The notes: generated by a model from the sequence alone, not told the origin. Counted from the first letter of the stretch, positions 8,895 through 20,478 are shown. The stretch is DNA of 64,000 nucleotides from Bacillus sp. sid0103 (GCF_019219025.1 NZ_JAHUWN010000001.1:248001-312000); one strand, 5' to 3'. Made by a program: numbers and translations.

Positions 8895-8920
8895 AAAAAA
8901 GGCCTAAATTGGCCTTTTCT
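8895..8920. terminator. Terminator of the DUF3055 gene
   Basis: AAAAGGCC pairs with GGCCTTTT around a six-base loop, immediately downstream of the minus-strand gene at 8928. On the minus strand it ends in a T-run. Confidence 0.75.
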
Positions 8921-8927
8921 TGAAAAA

Positions 8928-9227
8928 TTACTCATATTGGGTGACAAATGGGATGGATGGAAGTGTTTCGCTGAAAAACTCAGCTAAATCTGCTGCCTGC
9001 TGTTGATCAGGGATACGGAATACGGCTTGAAGGTAGTCAATATCTTCAATATCTTTGGGGTCAAGGAGAGTGGAGCGGCCTGTTTGCATGCAGACAACTA
9101 ACGGCTTTCCAAAAAACATATTGGTGTAAATAATTCCGAAATCATAGCGTGTACTTTCCGTGGTAAATCCAATAAACCTTACTTTTGCGTTTTCATGCTC
9201 ATCATAAAGTTTTTCAAAAATATCCAT
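8928..9227 (-). CDS. DUF3055 family protein
   Basis: A 99-residue soluble protein whose sequence (MDIFEKLYDEHENAKVRFIGF, then FGIIYTNMFFGKPLVVCMQTGRS) agrees with the DUF3055 family of Bacillales. It starts at ATG behind an AAGGAGGAAC-type ribosome site. It has its own terminator and is divergent from the DUF1885-like gene. No catalytic motif is visible and no function is known to me. The family name is from memory. Confidence 0.7.
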   Translation of the reverse strand: MDIFEKLYDEHENAKVRFIGFTTESTRYDFGIIYTNMFFGKPLVVCMQTGRSTLLDPKDIEDIDYLQAVFRIPDQQQAADLAEFFSETLPSIPFVTQYE

Positions 9228-9393
9228 ATTGTTCCTCCTTTTTTATAAGAATGTTTAGAATATTATTATAATTTAAATCCTCATAAGAAACAAGAAACTT
9301 GTACATTTATTTGAAGCTATAGTTGTCATAAGATTTTATTCAGTGCTAGAATAAAGAGAGTTAATATTAACTGACTAGTAGGGGGGAATGATG

Positions 9394-9828
9394 ATGGCTG
9401 TTAACGCATACATTAAGCTAGTGCCTTCATCTGCTAAACAAACAGTAACTATAGAGGAAGTAAAGGAACTATTTAAAGAGTATAAAAATAACACTACCAA
9501 AACAGGCAATCAAATAGGATGGGAATACGGAGAGTCAGCCTTCCCATATGAAATTAAGGAAACAGCAGAAGCTCAAGGAAAATGGTTTTATCTACACTCA
9601 AATGATGATCGCTATTTTGCCATTTTAATTGGAGTTGACCAGGAAACGATTCGAAAGGAAGAAGGTCAAGAACTGGAACAAACGTACATACAAGTCACTT
9701 TACCAGAACAATCTACTTATGGTGATAAAGGAAAAGCGAATGAGTTTTGCAAATACCTTGCGAAAAAACTGCAAGGGGAACTCCACCTTTTTAATGAACG
9801 CATCATGTATTACTATCCACGAAAATAA
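9394..9828 (+). CDS. DUF1885-like hypothetical protein
   Basis: A 144-residue soluble protein beginning MAVNAYIKLVPSSAKQTVTIEEVKELF. Three ATG codons stand in a row at 9388, 9391 and 9394; the GGGGGG ribosome site ends at 9386, so the third ATG has the best spacing. It resembles the DUF1885 family known from Bacillus and Geobacillus next to pdhD. No motif or signal peptide is seen. The family call is moderately sure; the function is unknown. Confidence 0.6.
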   Translation: MAVNAYIKLVPSSAKQTVTIEEVKELFKEYKNNTTKTGNQIGWEYGESAFPYEIKETAEAQGKWFYLHSNDDRYFAILIGVDQETIRKEEGQELEQTYIQVTLPEQSTYGDKGKANEFCKYLAKKLQGELHLFNERIMYYYPRK

Positions 9829-9852
9829 AAAAGCTCCTAAAGGGGCTTTTTT
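9829..9852. terminator. Terminator after the DUF1885-like gene
   Basis: AAAAGCTCC and GGGGCTTTTTTT form a short stem with TAAA loop between two convergent genes. Confidence 0.75.
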
Positions 9853-10094
9853 TAATGCATAAACATTTCCATCGTATAATGAATCGAAGTGTAAATGACA
9901 AGGCTTAAAGTAGTAATAAATAGAGTTTTACGTGCTGATTTTGTTACCTGGTTTCCAATTAAAAATGCTAAATAAAAAAACACGAAAAACATGATGACTT
10001 TATAAATTAGCTGGTCGTGCTTTGACAACCATTCAATAAATGTATATCCGCTCCAAATGATAAATTGTAGTATCACAACAATATAGACCCTCAT
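9852..10094 (-). CDS. Small membrane protein, 80 aa
   Basis: An 80-residue protein with three hydrophobic segments (about residues 1-18, 29-47 and 56-74) separated by short polar loops (SKHDQ, KSARK). I use the internal ATG at 10092-10094 because GAGTGGTGA precedes it; the frame extends 11 codons further without a ribosome site. No family recognised. It lies between pdhD and the DUF1885-like gene, convergent with the latter. Confidence 0.6.
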   Translation of the reverse strand: MRVYIVVILQFIIWSGYTFIEWLSKHDQLIYKVIMFFVFFYLAFLIGNQVTKSARKTLFITTLSLVIYTSIHYTMEMFMH

Positions 10095-10235
10095 ATTTAT
10101 CACCACTCTTAATACATTCAAATTCATATCAGAATGCTAGTTCTTTAAGTATATGTTCTAAAAACGAGAGATATATTTTTGTTTTTATAAAGGCAGGAAT
10201 TTTTTTGCTTTTTACATTAGAATTCGGCAAAGATA

Positions 10236-10275
10236 GAAAAAGTCCTTTTCGCTAATGAACGAAAAGGACTTTATT
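10236..10275 (-). terminator. Terminator of the pdh operon
   Basis: AAAGTCCTTTTCG pairs with CGAAAAGGACTTT around an eight-base loop just downstream of pdhD; T-rich on the minus strand. Confidence 0.85.
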
Positions 10276-10284
10276 CTTACTACT

Positions 10285-11700
10285 TTATTTCATAATATGG
10301 ATTGGGCTTCCTAAAGCAACCTCTGCCGCTTCCATTGTGATTTCTCCTAGTGTTGGATGTGCATGAATTGTCATAGCAAGATCTTCTGCAGTCATTCCTG
10401 CTTCGATCGCAAGCCCTAATTCAGCAATCATATCTGATGCACTTGTGCCAGCAATTTGTGCTCCAATGACAAGTCCATCCTCTTTCCGCGTAATGAGTTT
10501 CAAGAAACCATCAGCGCTGTCTAATGATAATGCACGGCCATTAGCAGCAAATGGGAATTTAGCAGCATTAACATTGATTCCTTCTTCTTTTGCCTGTGCT
10601 TCTGTATATCCAACTGAAGCTAATTCAGGATCTGAGAAGACTACAGCAGGAATACCTAAATAATCAATTTCAGAGGTGTGACCAGCAATTGCCTCAGCAG
10701 CAATTTTCGCTTCATATGAAGCTTTGTGCGCCAATTGAGGACCCGCAACAACATCACCAATAGCATAGATATTGCTAAGATTGGTACGGCATTGTTTGTC
10801 GATTTCAATTAGTCCGCGTTCAGTTAATTTTACACCCACTTGTTCTAAGCCCATTTCATCGGTGTTTGGACGTCGTCCGACCATAACAAAAACATAATCT
10901 GCTTCGATTTTCTTTTCTTCGCCTTTTGTTTCGAATGTTACTACAACACCATTTTCGGTTTCTTCAACACCCTTAGCTAACGCCTTTGTATAGAATTCTG
11001 CACCTTTTTTCTTCATGGTACGTTTTACAAGTGCAGCCATTTGTTTGTCAAAAGCACCAAGACCTAAAATCTCTTCCGCACCTTCTAAGATCGTAACCTG
11101 TGTGCCAAAGTTCGCGTAAGCTCCCCCTAATTCAATCCCGATTACACCGCCGCCGATAACAACGATTTTTTCAGGGATTTCGTTTAAGTTAAGTGCACCA
11201 GTTGAATTAAGAACCCGCTTTGAATATTTAAAGGTAGGAAGTTCAATAGGACGGGATCCTGTCGCGATAATCGCATTTTTAAAGGTATAAGTTTGAGCAG
11301 AATTTTCATCCATAACACGTAGTGTGTTGGCATCCACAAAGAAGGCTTCACCGCGAGCAATGTTAACCTTATTTCCTTTTAATAAGCCTTCAACACCACT
11401 TGTTAACTTATTAACGATGCCAGCTTTAAATTCTTGAACTTTTGAAAAATCCACTTTTACATTTTCAGCGGTAATTCCAAAAGAATCCGAATGCATAGCT
11501 GTTTCGTATCGGTGCCCTGCTGAAATCAATGCTTTCGAAGGAATACATCCAACATTCAAGCAAACGCCGCCTACATATTCTTTTTCAACAATTGTTACTT
11601 TTTGACCCAACTGTGCTGCACGAATAGCTGCAACATATCCCCCTGGGCCTGCTCCGATGACTATAGTATCTGTTTCAATTGGGAAATCTCCAACGACCAT
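10285..11700 (-). CDS. pdhD: Dihydrolipoyl dehydrogenase, E3 of pyruvate dehydrogenase
   Basis: A 471-residue FAD flavoprotein disulfide reductase that reoxidises dihydrolipoamide on E2 with NAD. The FAD loop GAGPGG is at residues 16-21, the redox pair [13 protein letters not shown] has Cys47 and Cys52, the NAD loop [11 protein letters not shown] lies near residue 185, and the C-terminal dimer motif HAHPTLGE provides the catalytic His-Glu. ATG follows GGAGGCG and lies only four bases after pdhC. Last gene of pdhABCD; the same E3 may also serve other 2-oxoacid complexes. Confidence 0.96.
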   Translation of the reverse strand: MVVGDFPIETDTIVIGAGPGGYVAAIRAAQLGQKVTIVEKEYVGGVCLNVGCIPSKALISAGHRYETAMHSDSFGITAENVKVDFSKVQEFKAGIVNKLTSGVEGLLKGNKVNIARGEAFFVDANTLRVMDENSAQTYTFKNAIIATGSRPIELPTFKYSKRVLNSTGALNLNEIPEKIVVIGGGVIGIELGGAYANFGTQVTILEGAEEILGLGAFDKQMAALVKRTMKKKGAEFYTKALAKGVEETENGVVVTFETKGEEKKIEADYVFVMVGRRPNTDEMGLEQVGVKLTERGLIEIDKQCRTNLSNIYAIGDVVAGPQLAHKASYEAKIAAEAIAGHTSEIDYLGIPAVVFSDPELASVGYTEAQAKEEGINVNAAKFPFAANGRALSLDSADGFLKLITRKEDGLVIGAQIAGTSASDMIAELGLAIEAGMTAEDLAMTIHAHPTLGEITMEAAEVALGSPIHIMK

Positions 11701-11704
11701 TATA

Positions 11705-13033
11705 TTACGCCTCCATTAACAATAGTTCTGGATCGTTCAATAAACGTTTAATATGATTTAATGCATTTTGTGCTGTTGCTCCGTCGATCATGCGGTGGTC
11801 AAAGCTTAATGATAAAGCTAGAACTGGTGCTGCAACAATTTCACCATTTCTTACGATTGGTTTTTCTGCAATTCGCCCCACACCTAGGATAGCAACTTCC
11901 GGATGATTAATTAGTGGAGTGAACCACTGACCGCCAGCTGAACCAATGTTGGAAATCGTACATGAAGCGCCCTTCATTTCATTAGGAGCAAGCTTACCAT
12001 CACGGGCTTTTCCAGCTAATTCATTGATTTCATTAGAAATTGAGAAAACTGATTTACGATCTGCATCTTTTACAACTGGAACTAGCAGGCCTTTTTCCGT
12101 GTCAGCTGCAATACCAATATTATAATAATGCTTATGAATAATTTCGCTTGTTGCATCATCAAGTGAAGTGTTTAATGCTGGAAATTCACGTAATGCACTT
12201 GTTAATGCTTTAACGATGTATGGTAAGAATGTAAGTTTAATTCCTTTTGCAGCAGCCACTTCTTTAAATTTCTTACGGTGTGTAACAAGTTTAGTTACGT
12301 CCACTTCATCCATAAGTGTTACATGTGGTGCAGTATGCTTGGAATTAACCATAGCTTTTGCAATTGCCTTACGAATACCGCTCATTTTCTCACGAGTTTC
12401 TGGGTATTCACCTTGAGGAATCGCAGCTGCTGCTTGTGGTGCTTCAACTTTAGCTGTTTCTGTTGCTACAGTTGCATTTGTAGCTGCTTGTGGTGCAGGT
12501 GCTGCTCCACCGCTTGCAAAGGTATCGATATCGCTCTTAAGGATTCGACCATGGTTTCCTGTTCCAGGAACTAATTGGATGTTAATACCTTTTTCACGAG
12601 CATATTTACGAACAGAAGGCATGGCAACGATTCGACGATTTGGATCCACTTCAACTTGTGGTGCAGTTGCTACAGCTGCTGGTTGAGGTGCTGCATCTTG
12701 CTTCACTTCAGGTGCAGGTGCAGGTGCTGCTGGTTTTTCTTCTGCCTTTGGTGCTTCTGTATGTTCATCGCCTTTAAATTGAAGGTTTTCGTATCCTGGG
12801 GCATCAAAAGTTACCAAAACCTGTCCTACAGTTGCGACAGTTCCTTCACCTACTAATACTTCTTGAACTGTCCCTTCAACTGGGGATGGGATTTCAACTA
12901 CTGCTTTATCATTTTGAATTTCACAAAGTACATCATCTTCTTGAACTTTGTCACCTGGTTTTACGAACCATTTAACAATTTCGCCTTCATGAATACCTTC
13001 ACCGATGTCAGGCATTTTAAATTGAAATGACAC
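11705..13033 (-). CDS. pdhC: Dihydrolipoyllysine acetyltransferase, E2 of pyruvate dehydrogenase
   Basis: A 442-residue E2 core protein. A single lipoyl domain covers residues 1-80, with the lipoylated Lys43 in [11 protein letters not shown]. An Ala/Pro-rich linker follows, then a peripheral subunit-binding domain at about 138-172 ([22 protein letters not shown]), a second Ala-rich linker, and the catalytic domain ending in the active-site motif DHRMIDGA near residue 413. The start is GTG behind AGGAGGATG. A 175 bp gap with a repeat-derived hairpin separates it from pdhB. Confidence 0.96.
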   Translation of the reverse strand: MSFQFKMPDIGEGIHEGEIVKWFVKPGDKVQEDDVLCEIQNDKAVVEIPSPVEGTVQEVLVGEGTVATVGQVLVTFDAPGYENLQFKGDEHTEAPKAEEKPAAPAPAPEVKQDAAPQPAAVATAPQVEVDPNRRIVAMPSVRKYAREKGINIQLVPGTGNHGRILKSDIDTFASGGAAPAPQAATNATVATETAKVEAPQAAAAIPQGEYPETREKMSGIRKAIAKAMVNSKHTAPHVTLMDEVDVTKLVTHRKKFKEVAAAKGIKLTFLPYIVKALTSALREFPALNTSLDDATSEIIHKHYYNIGIAADTEKGLLVPVVKDADRKSVFSISNEINELAGKARDGKLAPNEMKGASCTISNIGSAGGQWFTPLINHPEVAILGVGRIAEKPIVRNGEIVAAPVLALSLSFDHRMIDGATAQNALNHIKRLLNDPELLLMEA

Positions 13034-13106
13034 TAGGATTCATCCTCCTAAATTACATGTATTTTTTAGCATCGTAACTTTAGTAATTAGATCGTCCAAT
13101 AAAAAA

Positions 13107-13201
13107 TTGGCTGTGTTATTCGTGTTTGTTGATTTGCGCTCCAGGCGCTTCGATCCAATCAACATTGCTATAATATCAAAAATAAGCATTAACACAGCCA
13201 A
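13107..13201 (-). repeat. Repeat-derived hairpin between pdhB and pdhC (family R1, deleted copy)
   Basis: Outer arms TTGGCTGTGTTA (13107-13118) and TAACACAGCCAA (13190-13201) are a perfect 12 bp inverted repeat. Read on the minus strand the second arm is followed by TTTTTTA, so it looks like a terminator or processing hairpin. The inside (GTTGATTTGCGCTCCAGGCGCTTCG then ATCCAATCAAC) matches both ends of the full repeat at 60942-61092, with the GC-rich centre deleted. Confidence 0.75.
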
Positions 13202-13209
13202 AAAATTAA

Positions 13210-14187
13210 TTAAAAGGTTAACACTTTTTTAGCTGTTTCAATTACATCTTTATAATTTGGAAGCCAAACAGCTTCTGCTTGTGGGAATGGGAAAACAGTA
13301 TCTGGAGCAGCCACACGTAATACTGGTGCTTCCAAGCTTAAAATGGCACGATCATTTATTTCAGCAACAACATTAGCTGCAATACCAGCTTGTTTTTGTG
13401 CTTCTTGTACTACAATCGCACGGCCTGTTTTTTCAACAGATGCAATAATCGTTTCAAGGTCAATTGGGCTAACAGTTCGTAAATCAATTACTTCCGCAGA
13501 AAAACCTTCTTTTTCTAACTCTTCTGCAGCCTTTAGTGACTCATGAACCATTGCTCCGTAAGTAATAATTGATACGTCTGTACCTTCACGTTTTACTTCC
13601 GCTTTTCCTAATGGAATTGTATATGCCTCTTCAGGCACTTCTTGACGGAAAGAACGGTATAGCTTCATATGTTCTAGGAAAATAACAGGGTCATTATCAC
13701 GGATTGATGAAATAAGGAGCCCTTTTGCATCATATGGAGTTGATGGAATAACAACTTTTAGACCTGGTTGTTGAGCCATTAGTCCTTCTAAGCTGTCAGC
13801 GTGCATATCTGGTGTATGTACGCCGCCTCCAAATGGCGAGCGGAATGTAACAGGTGCATTAAATTTGCCGCCAGTTCGATAACGAAGACGAGCTGCTTGA
13901 CCAGAAATAGAATCCATTACTTCATAAACGAAACCAAAAAATTGGATTTCTGGAACAGGACGAAAGCCTTGGAGACTAAGACCAACCGCTAATCCACCGA
14001 TACCGGATTCAGCAAGCGGTGTATCAAAAACACGATCTTCGCCAAATTCTGATTGTAATCCTTCAGTTGCACGGAAAACCCCACCATTTACACCAACATC
14101 TTCCCCGAAAACTAAAACATCCGGATCATTACGTAACTCAGTACGTAATGCATCTGTAATTGCTTGAATCATTGTCATTTGAGCCAT
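13210..14187 (-). CDS. pdhB: Pyruvate dehydrogenase E1 component, beta subunit
   Basis: A 325-residue E1-beta, the usual length. It forms the heterotetrameric thiamine-diphosphate E1 with PdhA. Visible marks are the opening [21 protein letters not shown] with the cofactor-contacting Glu near residue 28, [15 protein letters not shown] near 56-70, and the C-terminal [14 protein letters not shown] region. It starts three bases after the pdhA stop and is clearly co-transcribed with it. Confidence 0.96.
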   Translation of the reverse strand: MAQMTMIQAITDALRTELRNDPDVLVFGEDVGVNGGVFRATEGLQSEFGEDRVFDTPLAESGIGGLAVGLSLQGFRPVPEIQFFGFVYEVMDSISGQAARLRYRTGGKFNAPVTFRSPFGGGVHTPDMHADSLEGLMAQQPGLKVVIPSTPYDAKGLLISSIRDNDPVIFLEHMKLYRSFRQEVPEEAYTIPLGKAEVKREGTDVSIITYGAMVHESLKAAEELEKEGFSAEVIDLRTVSPIDLETIIASVEKTGRAIVVQEAQKQAGIAANVVAEINDRAILSLEAPVLRVAAPDTVFPFPQAEAVWLPNYKDVIETAKKVLTF

Positions 14188-14190
14188 GGC

Positions 14191-15764
<1,574 letters not shown>

Positions 15765-15795
15765 AAAAAATCGGCATGAGATGCCGATTATTTTT
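15765..15795 (-). terminator. Terminator of ykyA
   Basis: ATCGGCAT and ATGCCGAT form a perfect eight-base stem with a three-base loop, ending in a T-run on the minus strand, directly downstream of ykyA. Confidence 0.85.
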
Positions 15796-15807
15796 ATGAA
15801 ATAGCGT

Positions 15808-16470
15808 TTATTTACTTATGTCTAGCCCTGCCTGCTTATAAAATGTCATCTTTTTATCGTTGTATTGTTCTGTTAACATATTAAATTTTTTATTGGCATC
15901 ATAAACCTTTTTATACGTTTCATTGAGCTTATTTACTTGGGCTTCAAGATCATCTAATGGAAGATTTTTATTTTTGAACATTTCATACAAAGTTTTATCA
16001 TTTTTAAGCGACTCATTATATTCAAGGTATAACACATCATGCGCTTTATATCTTTCCATCATAATCTCATATAGTTCATTAGCTGATTTCCTTAAGCTTT
16101 GATCTTCAAATTTATCCTTTAACTTTGCGGCCTTTTTAAATTCTTTCTCCGATTCCTTTATACTGTTTGTTTCTTTTTCCATAAGTTCTTTTCTTTGATC
16201 CGCTAATAAAAGTGCTTTATCCGACAGCTTAACGATTTGATCATATTCTTTCATACCCAGTTCAATAATTTGGTCATAAATCACTTTTTCCTTCTTTTCA
16301 AGGGTCACAAGCGGGTTCTGTTGTTCCTCAAATCCCTTTTCCGCCGAAACAACTTTTTCTAACACGGTATACATTTTTTCTTCAGGTGTCTTTTCTTTCG
16401 TACATCCTGTAAAAATAACAACTGATACCAATATAAAAAAAATAAAATTAATCTTTTTTCTTTGTGACAT
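15808..16470 (-). CDS. ykyA: Putative cell-wall-binding lipoprotein YkyA
   Basis: A 220-residue lipoprotein. The signal is MSQRKK plus a hydrophobic core and the lipobox VIFTGC with Cys22. The rest is strongly helical and charged (many EKK, KEF, KKAAKLKDKFED runs), consistent with the coiled-coil YkyA family. It should be anchored to the outer face of the membrane. AGGAGG precedes the ATG. B. subtilis has ykyA between pdhA and def as here. Biochemical role unknown. Confidence 0.85.
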   Translation of the reverse strand: MSQRKKINFIFFILVSVVIFTGCTKEKTPEEKMYTVLEKVVSAEKGFEEQQNPLVTLEKKEKVIYDQIIELGMKEYDQIVKLSDKALLLADQRKELMEKETNSIKESEKEFKKAAKLKDKFEDQSLRKSANELYEIMMERYKAHDVLYLEYNESLKNDKTLYEMFKNKNLPLDDLEAQVNKLNETYKKVYDANKKFNMLTEQYNDKKMTFYKQAGLDISK

Positions 16471-16645
16471 GTTTTAAACCTCCTGCCTATTCCATATTCT
16501 ACTATATCGAGACTTGGATTATTTGACAATATCCAGATTATAACCGAACTAGATGGGAAGAACTTTAAAATGTTAACTTTTTATTAATTGTCTGATAGAC
16601 TAATGAATATTAATAATTTAGTTAAGTACAGGAGTGAGTGGAATC

Positions 16646-17200
16646 ATGTTAACGATGGAAGATATCATTCGAGATGGCCATCCTTCCCTTAGAAAAGTGG
16701 CTGCAGAAGTCTCCATGCCGCCCTCAGAAGAGGATAAACAAATACTGAACAGTTTATTAGAATATGTCATTAATAGCCAAAACCCTGAAATATCTGCACA
16801 ATTCGGGCTGCGCCCAGGCATCGGCTTAGCTGCCCCACAAATCAATGTGTTGAAACGGATGATTGCGGTGCATCTTACTGATGAAACTGGAACTCTTTAT
16901 AGTTATGCGTTATTTAACCCCAAAATTATCAGCCACTCTGTTGAAAAAGCCTATTTACAAGCAGGTGAAGGCTGTCTTTCAGTTGATAGACCCATCCCAG
17001 GCAATGTCCCGAGATACGCAAGAATCACGGTAAAGGGTACTACAGTAGACGGTGAAGAAGTAAAACTTCGTTTAAAAGGACTTCCTGCTATTTGTTTTCA
17101 ACATGAAATTGATCATTTAAATGGTGTTATGTTTTATGATTACATCAATCATGAAGATCCGTTAAGACCGATTGAGGGCGCTATTGCAATTGAACGTTAA
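16646..17200 (+). CDS. def: Peptide deformylase
   Basis: A 184-residue Fe/Zn peptide deformylase that removes the formyl group from new proteins. All three motifs are present: GIGLAAPQI (58-66), EGCLSVD with metal ligand Cys110, and QHEIDHLNG with His153, catalytic Glu154 and His157. The ATG at 16646 follows GGAGTGAG and gives the same length as B. subtilis YkrB/DefB; the GTG at 16634 lies inside that ribosome site. It carries the long N-terminal insertion of type II deformylases. Confidence 0.95.
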   Translation: MLTMEDIIRDGHPSLRKVAAEVSMPPSEEDKQILNSLLEYVINSQNPEISAQFGLRPGIGLAAPQINVLKRMIAVHLTDETGTLYSYALFNPKIISHSVEKAYLQAGEGCLSVDRPIPGNVPRYARITVKGTTVDGEEVKLRLKGLPAICFQHEIDHLNGVMFYDYINHEDPLRPIEGAIAIER

Positions 17201-17214
17201 CAACTTGAAGTTGC

Positions 17215-17257
17215 AAAAAAAGGTAAAGAACCTGACCTTAGGTCGGTTCTTTACCTA
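17215..17257. terminator. Bidirectional terminator between def and ykrA
   Basis: AGGTAAAGAACC pairs with GGTTCTTTACCT around a small inner GACC/GGTC stem; T-run on the minus side and A-run on the other. It separates convergent genes. Confidence 0.88.
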
Positions 17258-18025
17258 TATTAACTGTAATTCTTTTAGTCCATTCCAAATACCATCATTA
17301 GAAACATCACTTGTTATAAGATCAGCGAGTTCCTTCGCCTCTTGAACACCATTCCCCATAGCAACGCCTGTACCAACCGCCTTTAACATATCTAAGTCAT
17401 TTAATCCATCCCCGAATGCGTAGACATCCTTTAACTCAAATCCTAATCGTTCGATCATCTTTTTGATGCCTTCTGCTTTAGAACCACCCTTTGGCAACAC
17501 ATCGACAGAATATGGATGCCATCTAATAAAGTCAAAGTGAGGGTAGTTAGAAAAATATAATTTTTCATGTTGATCTTCACAAAAAAGCAGACTTTGGTAC
17601 ATCTTTCGATTTACATAAAAGGTGTCATCGTCATCTGGATGAGGGAAATTTAAGCTTCCCAAACTTTTTTCAATATAAGGATGATGTTTCACACTTGCCT
17701 TCATGGTTTTCTCATTCATAAAAACTAACGGATGATCGTTTGTTTTTGCATGTTCAAATAATTTTTTTAACTCTTCTTCATTCAAAGGATTCTCATAGAT
17801 TACTTCATTTTCGAAGACAACAAATTGACCGTTAAAACTTACATAGGAATCAATTTCAAGTGCTTCACGCAGGCCCTCAAACATAAACGGGGCCCTTCCA
17901 GTGGCAATAGCAACAAATACATCATTTTTCTTTAATAAATCGATGGCATTTTTTGTGCTTTCTGGAAGGTTTTTTTCATGATCAAGCAATGTGCCATCTA
18001 TATCAAAAAATACGATTTTCTTCAT
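17255..18025 (-). CDS. ykrA: Cof-type HAD hydrolase YkrA
   Basis: A 256-residue HAD phosphatase of the Cof (IIB cap) class. The nucleophile motif FFDIDGTLLDHE is at residues 5-16, ATGRAP (motif II) near 45, the lysine motif GGSKAEGI near 190, and GDGLNDLDML (motif IV) near 213. The start at 18025 follows AAAGGAG and gives MKKIVFFDIDGTLL; an upstream in-frame ATG has no ribosome site. The family dephosphorylates small sugar phosphates or cofactors; the substrate is not known. Position beside def matches ykrA. Confidence 0.85.
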   Translation of the reverse strand: MKKIVFFDIDGTLLDHEKNLPESTKNAIDLLKKNDVFVAIATGRAPFMFEGLREALEIDSYVSFNGQFVVFENEVIYENPLNEEELKKLFEHAKTNDHPLVFMNEKTMKASVKHHPYIEKSLGSLNFPHPDDDDTFYVNRKMYQSLLFCEDQHEKLYFSNYPHFDFIRWHPYSVDVLPKGGSKAEGIKKMIERLGFELKDVYAFGDGLNDLDMLKAVGTGVAMGNGVQEAKELADLITSDVSNDGIWNGLKELQLI

Positions 18026-18295
18026 TTTAATATGAACTCCTTTTATAGTATCCACTAGCCGGCAATAGAACTGGTCTATGTGTTATTTATTGTTTAACAC
18101 ACTAAACTCTATATTAATAAATGTCAATTTTTAAATTGTCTATGTAATTCCATGTTTAACCATGATTGAAGCAGCATATTTATCATATAATAAAGTAAAA
18201 ATACTCTTATTTTAAAAAAACTTCAATAATCTGCCATCGCTTACTTTACATTGGACAAGGATCGTATAAAATAAGAGATAAGGAGATGATCCACT

Positions 18296-18367
18296 ATGTT
18301 AAAGAAGCTAAGAAAGAAGCTTTTAAAACAGTGGAATGATTTACTACGAAAAAAATCCATTGCCTAA
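18296..18367 (+). CDS. Very small basic peptide, 23 aa
   Basis: ATG (18296) lies behind AAGGAGATGATCC and opens a 23-codon frame: MLKKLRKKLLKQWNDLLRKK then SIA. Eleven of 23 residues would place leucine or tryptophan on one face of a helix and Lys/Arg on the other, so it looks like an amphipathic membrane-active helix. A hairpin with T-rich tail follows at once, and a TATAAA lies about 25 bases before the ribosome site. This looks like a separate short transcript. No family recognised. Confidence 0.6.
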   Translation: MLKKLRKKLLKQWNDLLRKKSIA

Positions 18368-18379
18368 ATTTAATTAGTT

Positions 18380-18418
18380 AGGGCCCTTCATACTTGCGAA
18401 GGGCTCCTTCGTTATTGT
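18380..18418 (+). terminator. Terminator of the 23-aa peptide gene
   Basis: GGGCCCTTC and GAAGGGCTC pair (one G-U) around an eight-base loop, followed by CTTCGTTATT. It starts 12 bases after the peptide stop codon. Confidence 0.65.
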
Positions 18419-18552
18419 AAATTGTAAAAACAACGATTCTTTTTTACATACTTTTCATGCAAGTCTAATGTTTTCCAAAGAAAATAAATGAAAAAGATGA
18501 AAATGTTTTATATAATAGAAAAAGTTATGACCCAAGTTAGGAGCGATATGTA

Positions 18553-18762
18553 ATGATATTTAAAGTATATTATCAAGAAAGAATCACTGAAGTACCTGTC
18601 AGAGAAAATACAAAAACCCTTTATATTGAAGGTGATTCGGTAAGAGACGTCCGCTCAAAGATTGCCGATCGTGGGTATAATGTTGAATCTGTTCAAGAAG
18701 TTAAGGGAGCTCATCTTAATTATGAACGTCAAAATGAAGACTATAAAGTATTGGAGAAATGA
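18553..18762 (+). CDS. rpoY: RNA polymerase epsilon subunit RpoY
   Basis: A 69-residue protein matching the Firmicutes RNA polymerase epsilon subunit (YkzG): MIFKVYYQERITEVPVRENT, then VRDVRSKIADRGYNVE and an acidic tail. It binds the core enzyme near the downstream DNA jaw. The ATG follows AGGAGCGAT. It is six bases before rnjA, the conserved operon arrangement. Confidence 0.93.
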   Translation: MIFKVYYQERITEVPVRENTKTLYIEGDSVRDVRSKIADRGYNVESVQEVKGAHLNYERQNEDYKVLEK

Positions 18763-18768
18763 TAATTT

Positions 18769-20436
18769 ATGAAATTTGTTAAGAATGATCAAACTGCAGT
18801 TTTTGCCCTCGGTGGATTAGGCGAAATTGGCAAAAACACGTACGCAGTTCAGTTCCAGGATGAAATAATATTAATTGATGCCGGCATAAAATTTCCTGAG
18901 GACGAGCTATTAGGTATTGATTATGTTATTCCGGATTATGCCTATTTGGTTAAAAACCAAGAGAAGATAAAAGGTTTATTTGTTACACACGGACATGAAG
19001 ATCACATAGGCGGGATACCCTATTTACTACGCGAAATCAATGTTCCTATTTATGGTGGAAAACTCGCTCTTGGATTAATAAAAAATAAACTTGAAGAACA
19101 CGGCTTATTAAGAAATGCTAAGCTAATAGACATAAAAGAAGACGATGTGATCAAATTCCGCAAAACTTCGGTTACCTTTTTCCGCACTACACACAGTATT
19201 CCGGATTCTTATGGGATCGTTGTTAAAACACCGCCTGGACAAATTGTCCATACTGGTGATTTTAAATTTGATTTTACCCCTGTTGGTGAACCAGCCAACC
19301 TCACTAAAATGGCTGAGATCGGAAAAGAAGGCGTACTTTGTTTACTCTCAGATAGTACGAATAGTGAAATACCTGAGTTTACGATGTCAGAACGCCGGGT
19401 TGGCGACAGCATTAACGATATTTTCCGTAAAGTAGACGGCCGTATCATCTTCGCAACCTTCGCATCAAATATTCACAGACTCCAGCAAGTAGTTGAGGCC
19501 GCTGTAGTTTACGGACGAAAAGTAGCCGTTTTTGGCCGCAGTATGGAAGCTGCTATCAATATCGGTCTTGAGCTAGGATATATTAATGCACCAAAAGAGA
19601 CTTTTATTGAAGCGAATCAAATTAATCGACTACCTGCTGATAAAGTAACCATCCTATGTACTGGAAGTCAGGGTGAAGCGATGGCCGCATTATCAAGAAT
19701 TGCAAATGGTACGCACAGACAGATTCAAATCATTCCTGGCGATACAGTTGTATTTTCTTCCTCACCTATTCCAGGGAACACAATTAGCGTGAGCAGAACC
19801 ATTAATATGCTCTACAGAGCTGGCGCTGAAGTCATTCACGGAAAACTTAGTAATATCCATACCTCTGGTCATGGAGGGCAGGAAGAACAAAAACTTATGC
19901 TTCGTTTAATCAAACCGAAGTTCTTCATGCCAATTCACGGTGAATATCGTATGCAAAAAATGCACGCCAAGATTGCTGTTGATTGCGGAGTACAAGAAGA
20001 AAATTGTTTTATTATGGATAATGGTGAAGTACTAGCTCTTTCTGAAGATACTGCTCAGGTTGCAGGAAAGATCCCATCCGGCTCAGTCTATATTGACGGC
20101 AGTGGCGTAGGGGACATCGGAAATATCGTCTTACGTGACCGTAGAATCCTATCTGAGGAAGGTTTAGTCGTGGTGGTTGTAAGTATAAATATGAAAGAAT
20201 TCAAAATCGCATCCGGGCCTGACTTAATTTCACGAGGATTTGTTTACATGAGAGAATCGGGCGATTTAATCAACGATGCACAGAGTCTTATCACCAAACA
20301 CCTTAATAGGGTAATGGAAAGAAAAACAAGTCAATGGTCGGAAATTAAAAACGAGATCACTGATACACTGGCACCTTTCCTTTATGAAAAAACAAAACGC
20401 AGACCAATGATTTTACCAATCATTATGGAAGTATAA
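18769..20436 (+). CDS. rnjA: Ribonuclease J1
   Basis: A 555-residue metallo-beta-lactamase/beta-CASP RNase with 5'-3' exo- and endonuclease activity, central to mRNA decay and 16S rRNA maturation. The metal motif [11 protein letters not shown] carries His74, His76, Asp78 and His79; GDFKFDFTP and the beta-[14 protein letters not shown] and [10 protein letters not shown] motifs follow. Full length for the family. It is translated after rpoY and ends in a hairpin made of repeat-like sequence. SR1P, encoded at 8.7 kb, is known to bring GapA to RNase J1. Confidence 0.97.
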   Translation: MKFVKNDQTAVFALGGLGEIGKNTYAVQFQDEIILIDAGIKFPEDELLGIDYVIPDYAYLVKNQEKIKGLFVTHGHEDHIGGIPYLLREINVPIYGGKLALGLIKNKLEEHGLLRNAKLIDIKEDDVIKFRKTSVTFFRTTHSIPDSYGIVVKTPPGQIVHTGDFKFDFTPVGEPANLTKMAEIGKEGVLCLLSDSTNSEIPEFTMSERRVGDSINDIFRKVDGRIIFATFASNIHRLQQVVEAAVVYGRKVAVFGRSMEAAINIGLELGYINAPKETFIEANQINRLPADKVTILCTGSQGEAMAALSRIANGTHRQIQIIPGDTVVFSSSPIPGNTISVSRTINMLYRAGAEVIHGKLSNIHTSGHGGQEEQKLMLRLIKPKFFMPIHGEYRMQKMHAKIAVDCGVQEENCFIMDNGEVLALSEDTAQVAGKIPSGSVYIDGSGVGDIGNIVLRDRRILSEEGLVVVVVSINMKEFKIASGPDLISRGFVYMRESGDLINDAQSLITKHLNRVMERKTSQWSEIKNEITDTLAPFLYEKTKRRPMILPIIMEV

Positions 20437-20441
20437 ATAAA

Positions 20442-20477
20442 AAAAGCGGAAGCCTTGTTCTAGGCGCTTCCGCTTTT
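20442..20477. terminator. Bidirectional terminator between rnjA and ktrC, built from R2 repeat ends
   Basis: AAAAGCGGAAGC (20442-20453) and GCTTCCGCTTTT (20466-20477) form a perfect 12 bp stem. The same 12-14 base words bound the long repeat at 24789-25047, so this may be a minimal form of that element. Confidence 0.88.
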
Positions 20478-20478
20478 C

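Noticed and set aside
9629..9862. 77-codon frame overlapping the DUF1885-like gene
   Set aside because: It is a +1 frame shadow and runs through the terminator (KKAPKGAFF), which is a usual artefact.
12168..12856. Open frames rich in Cys, Trp and Phe on the plus strand
   Set aside because: They are mirror frames of the Ala/Pro-rich linkers of pdhC; composition is typical of antisense readings.
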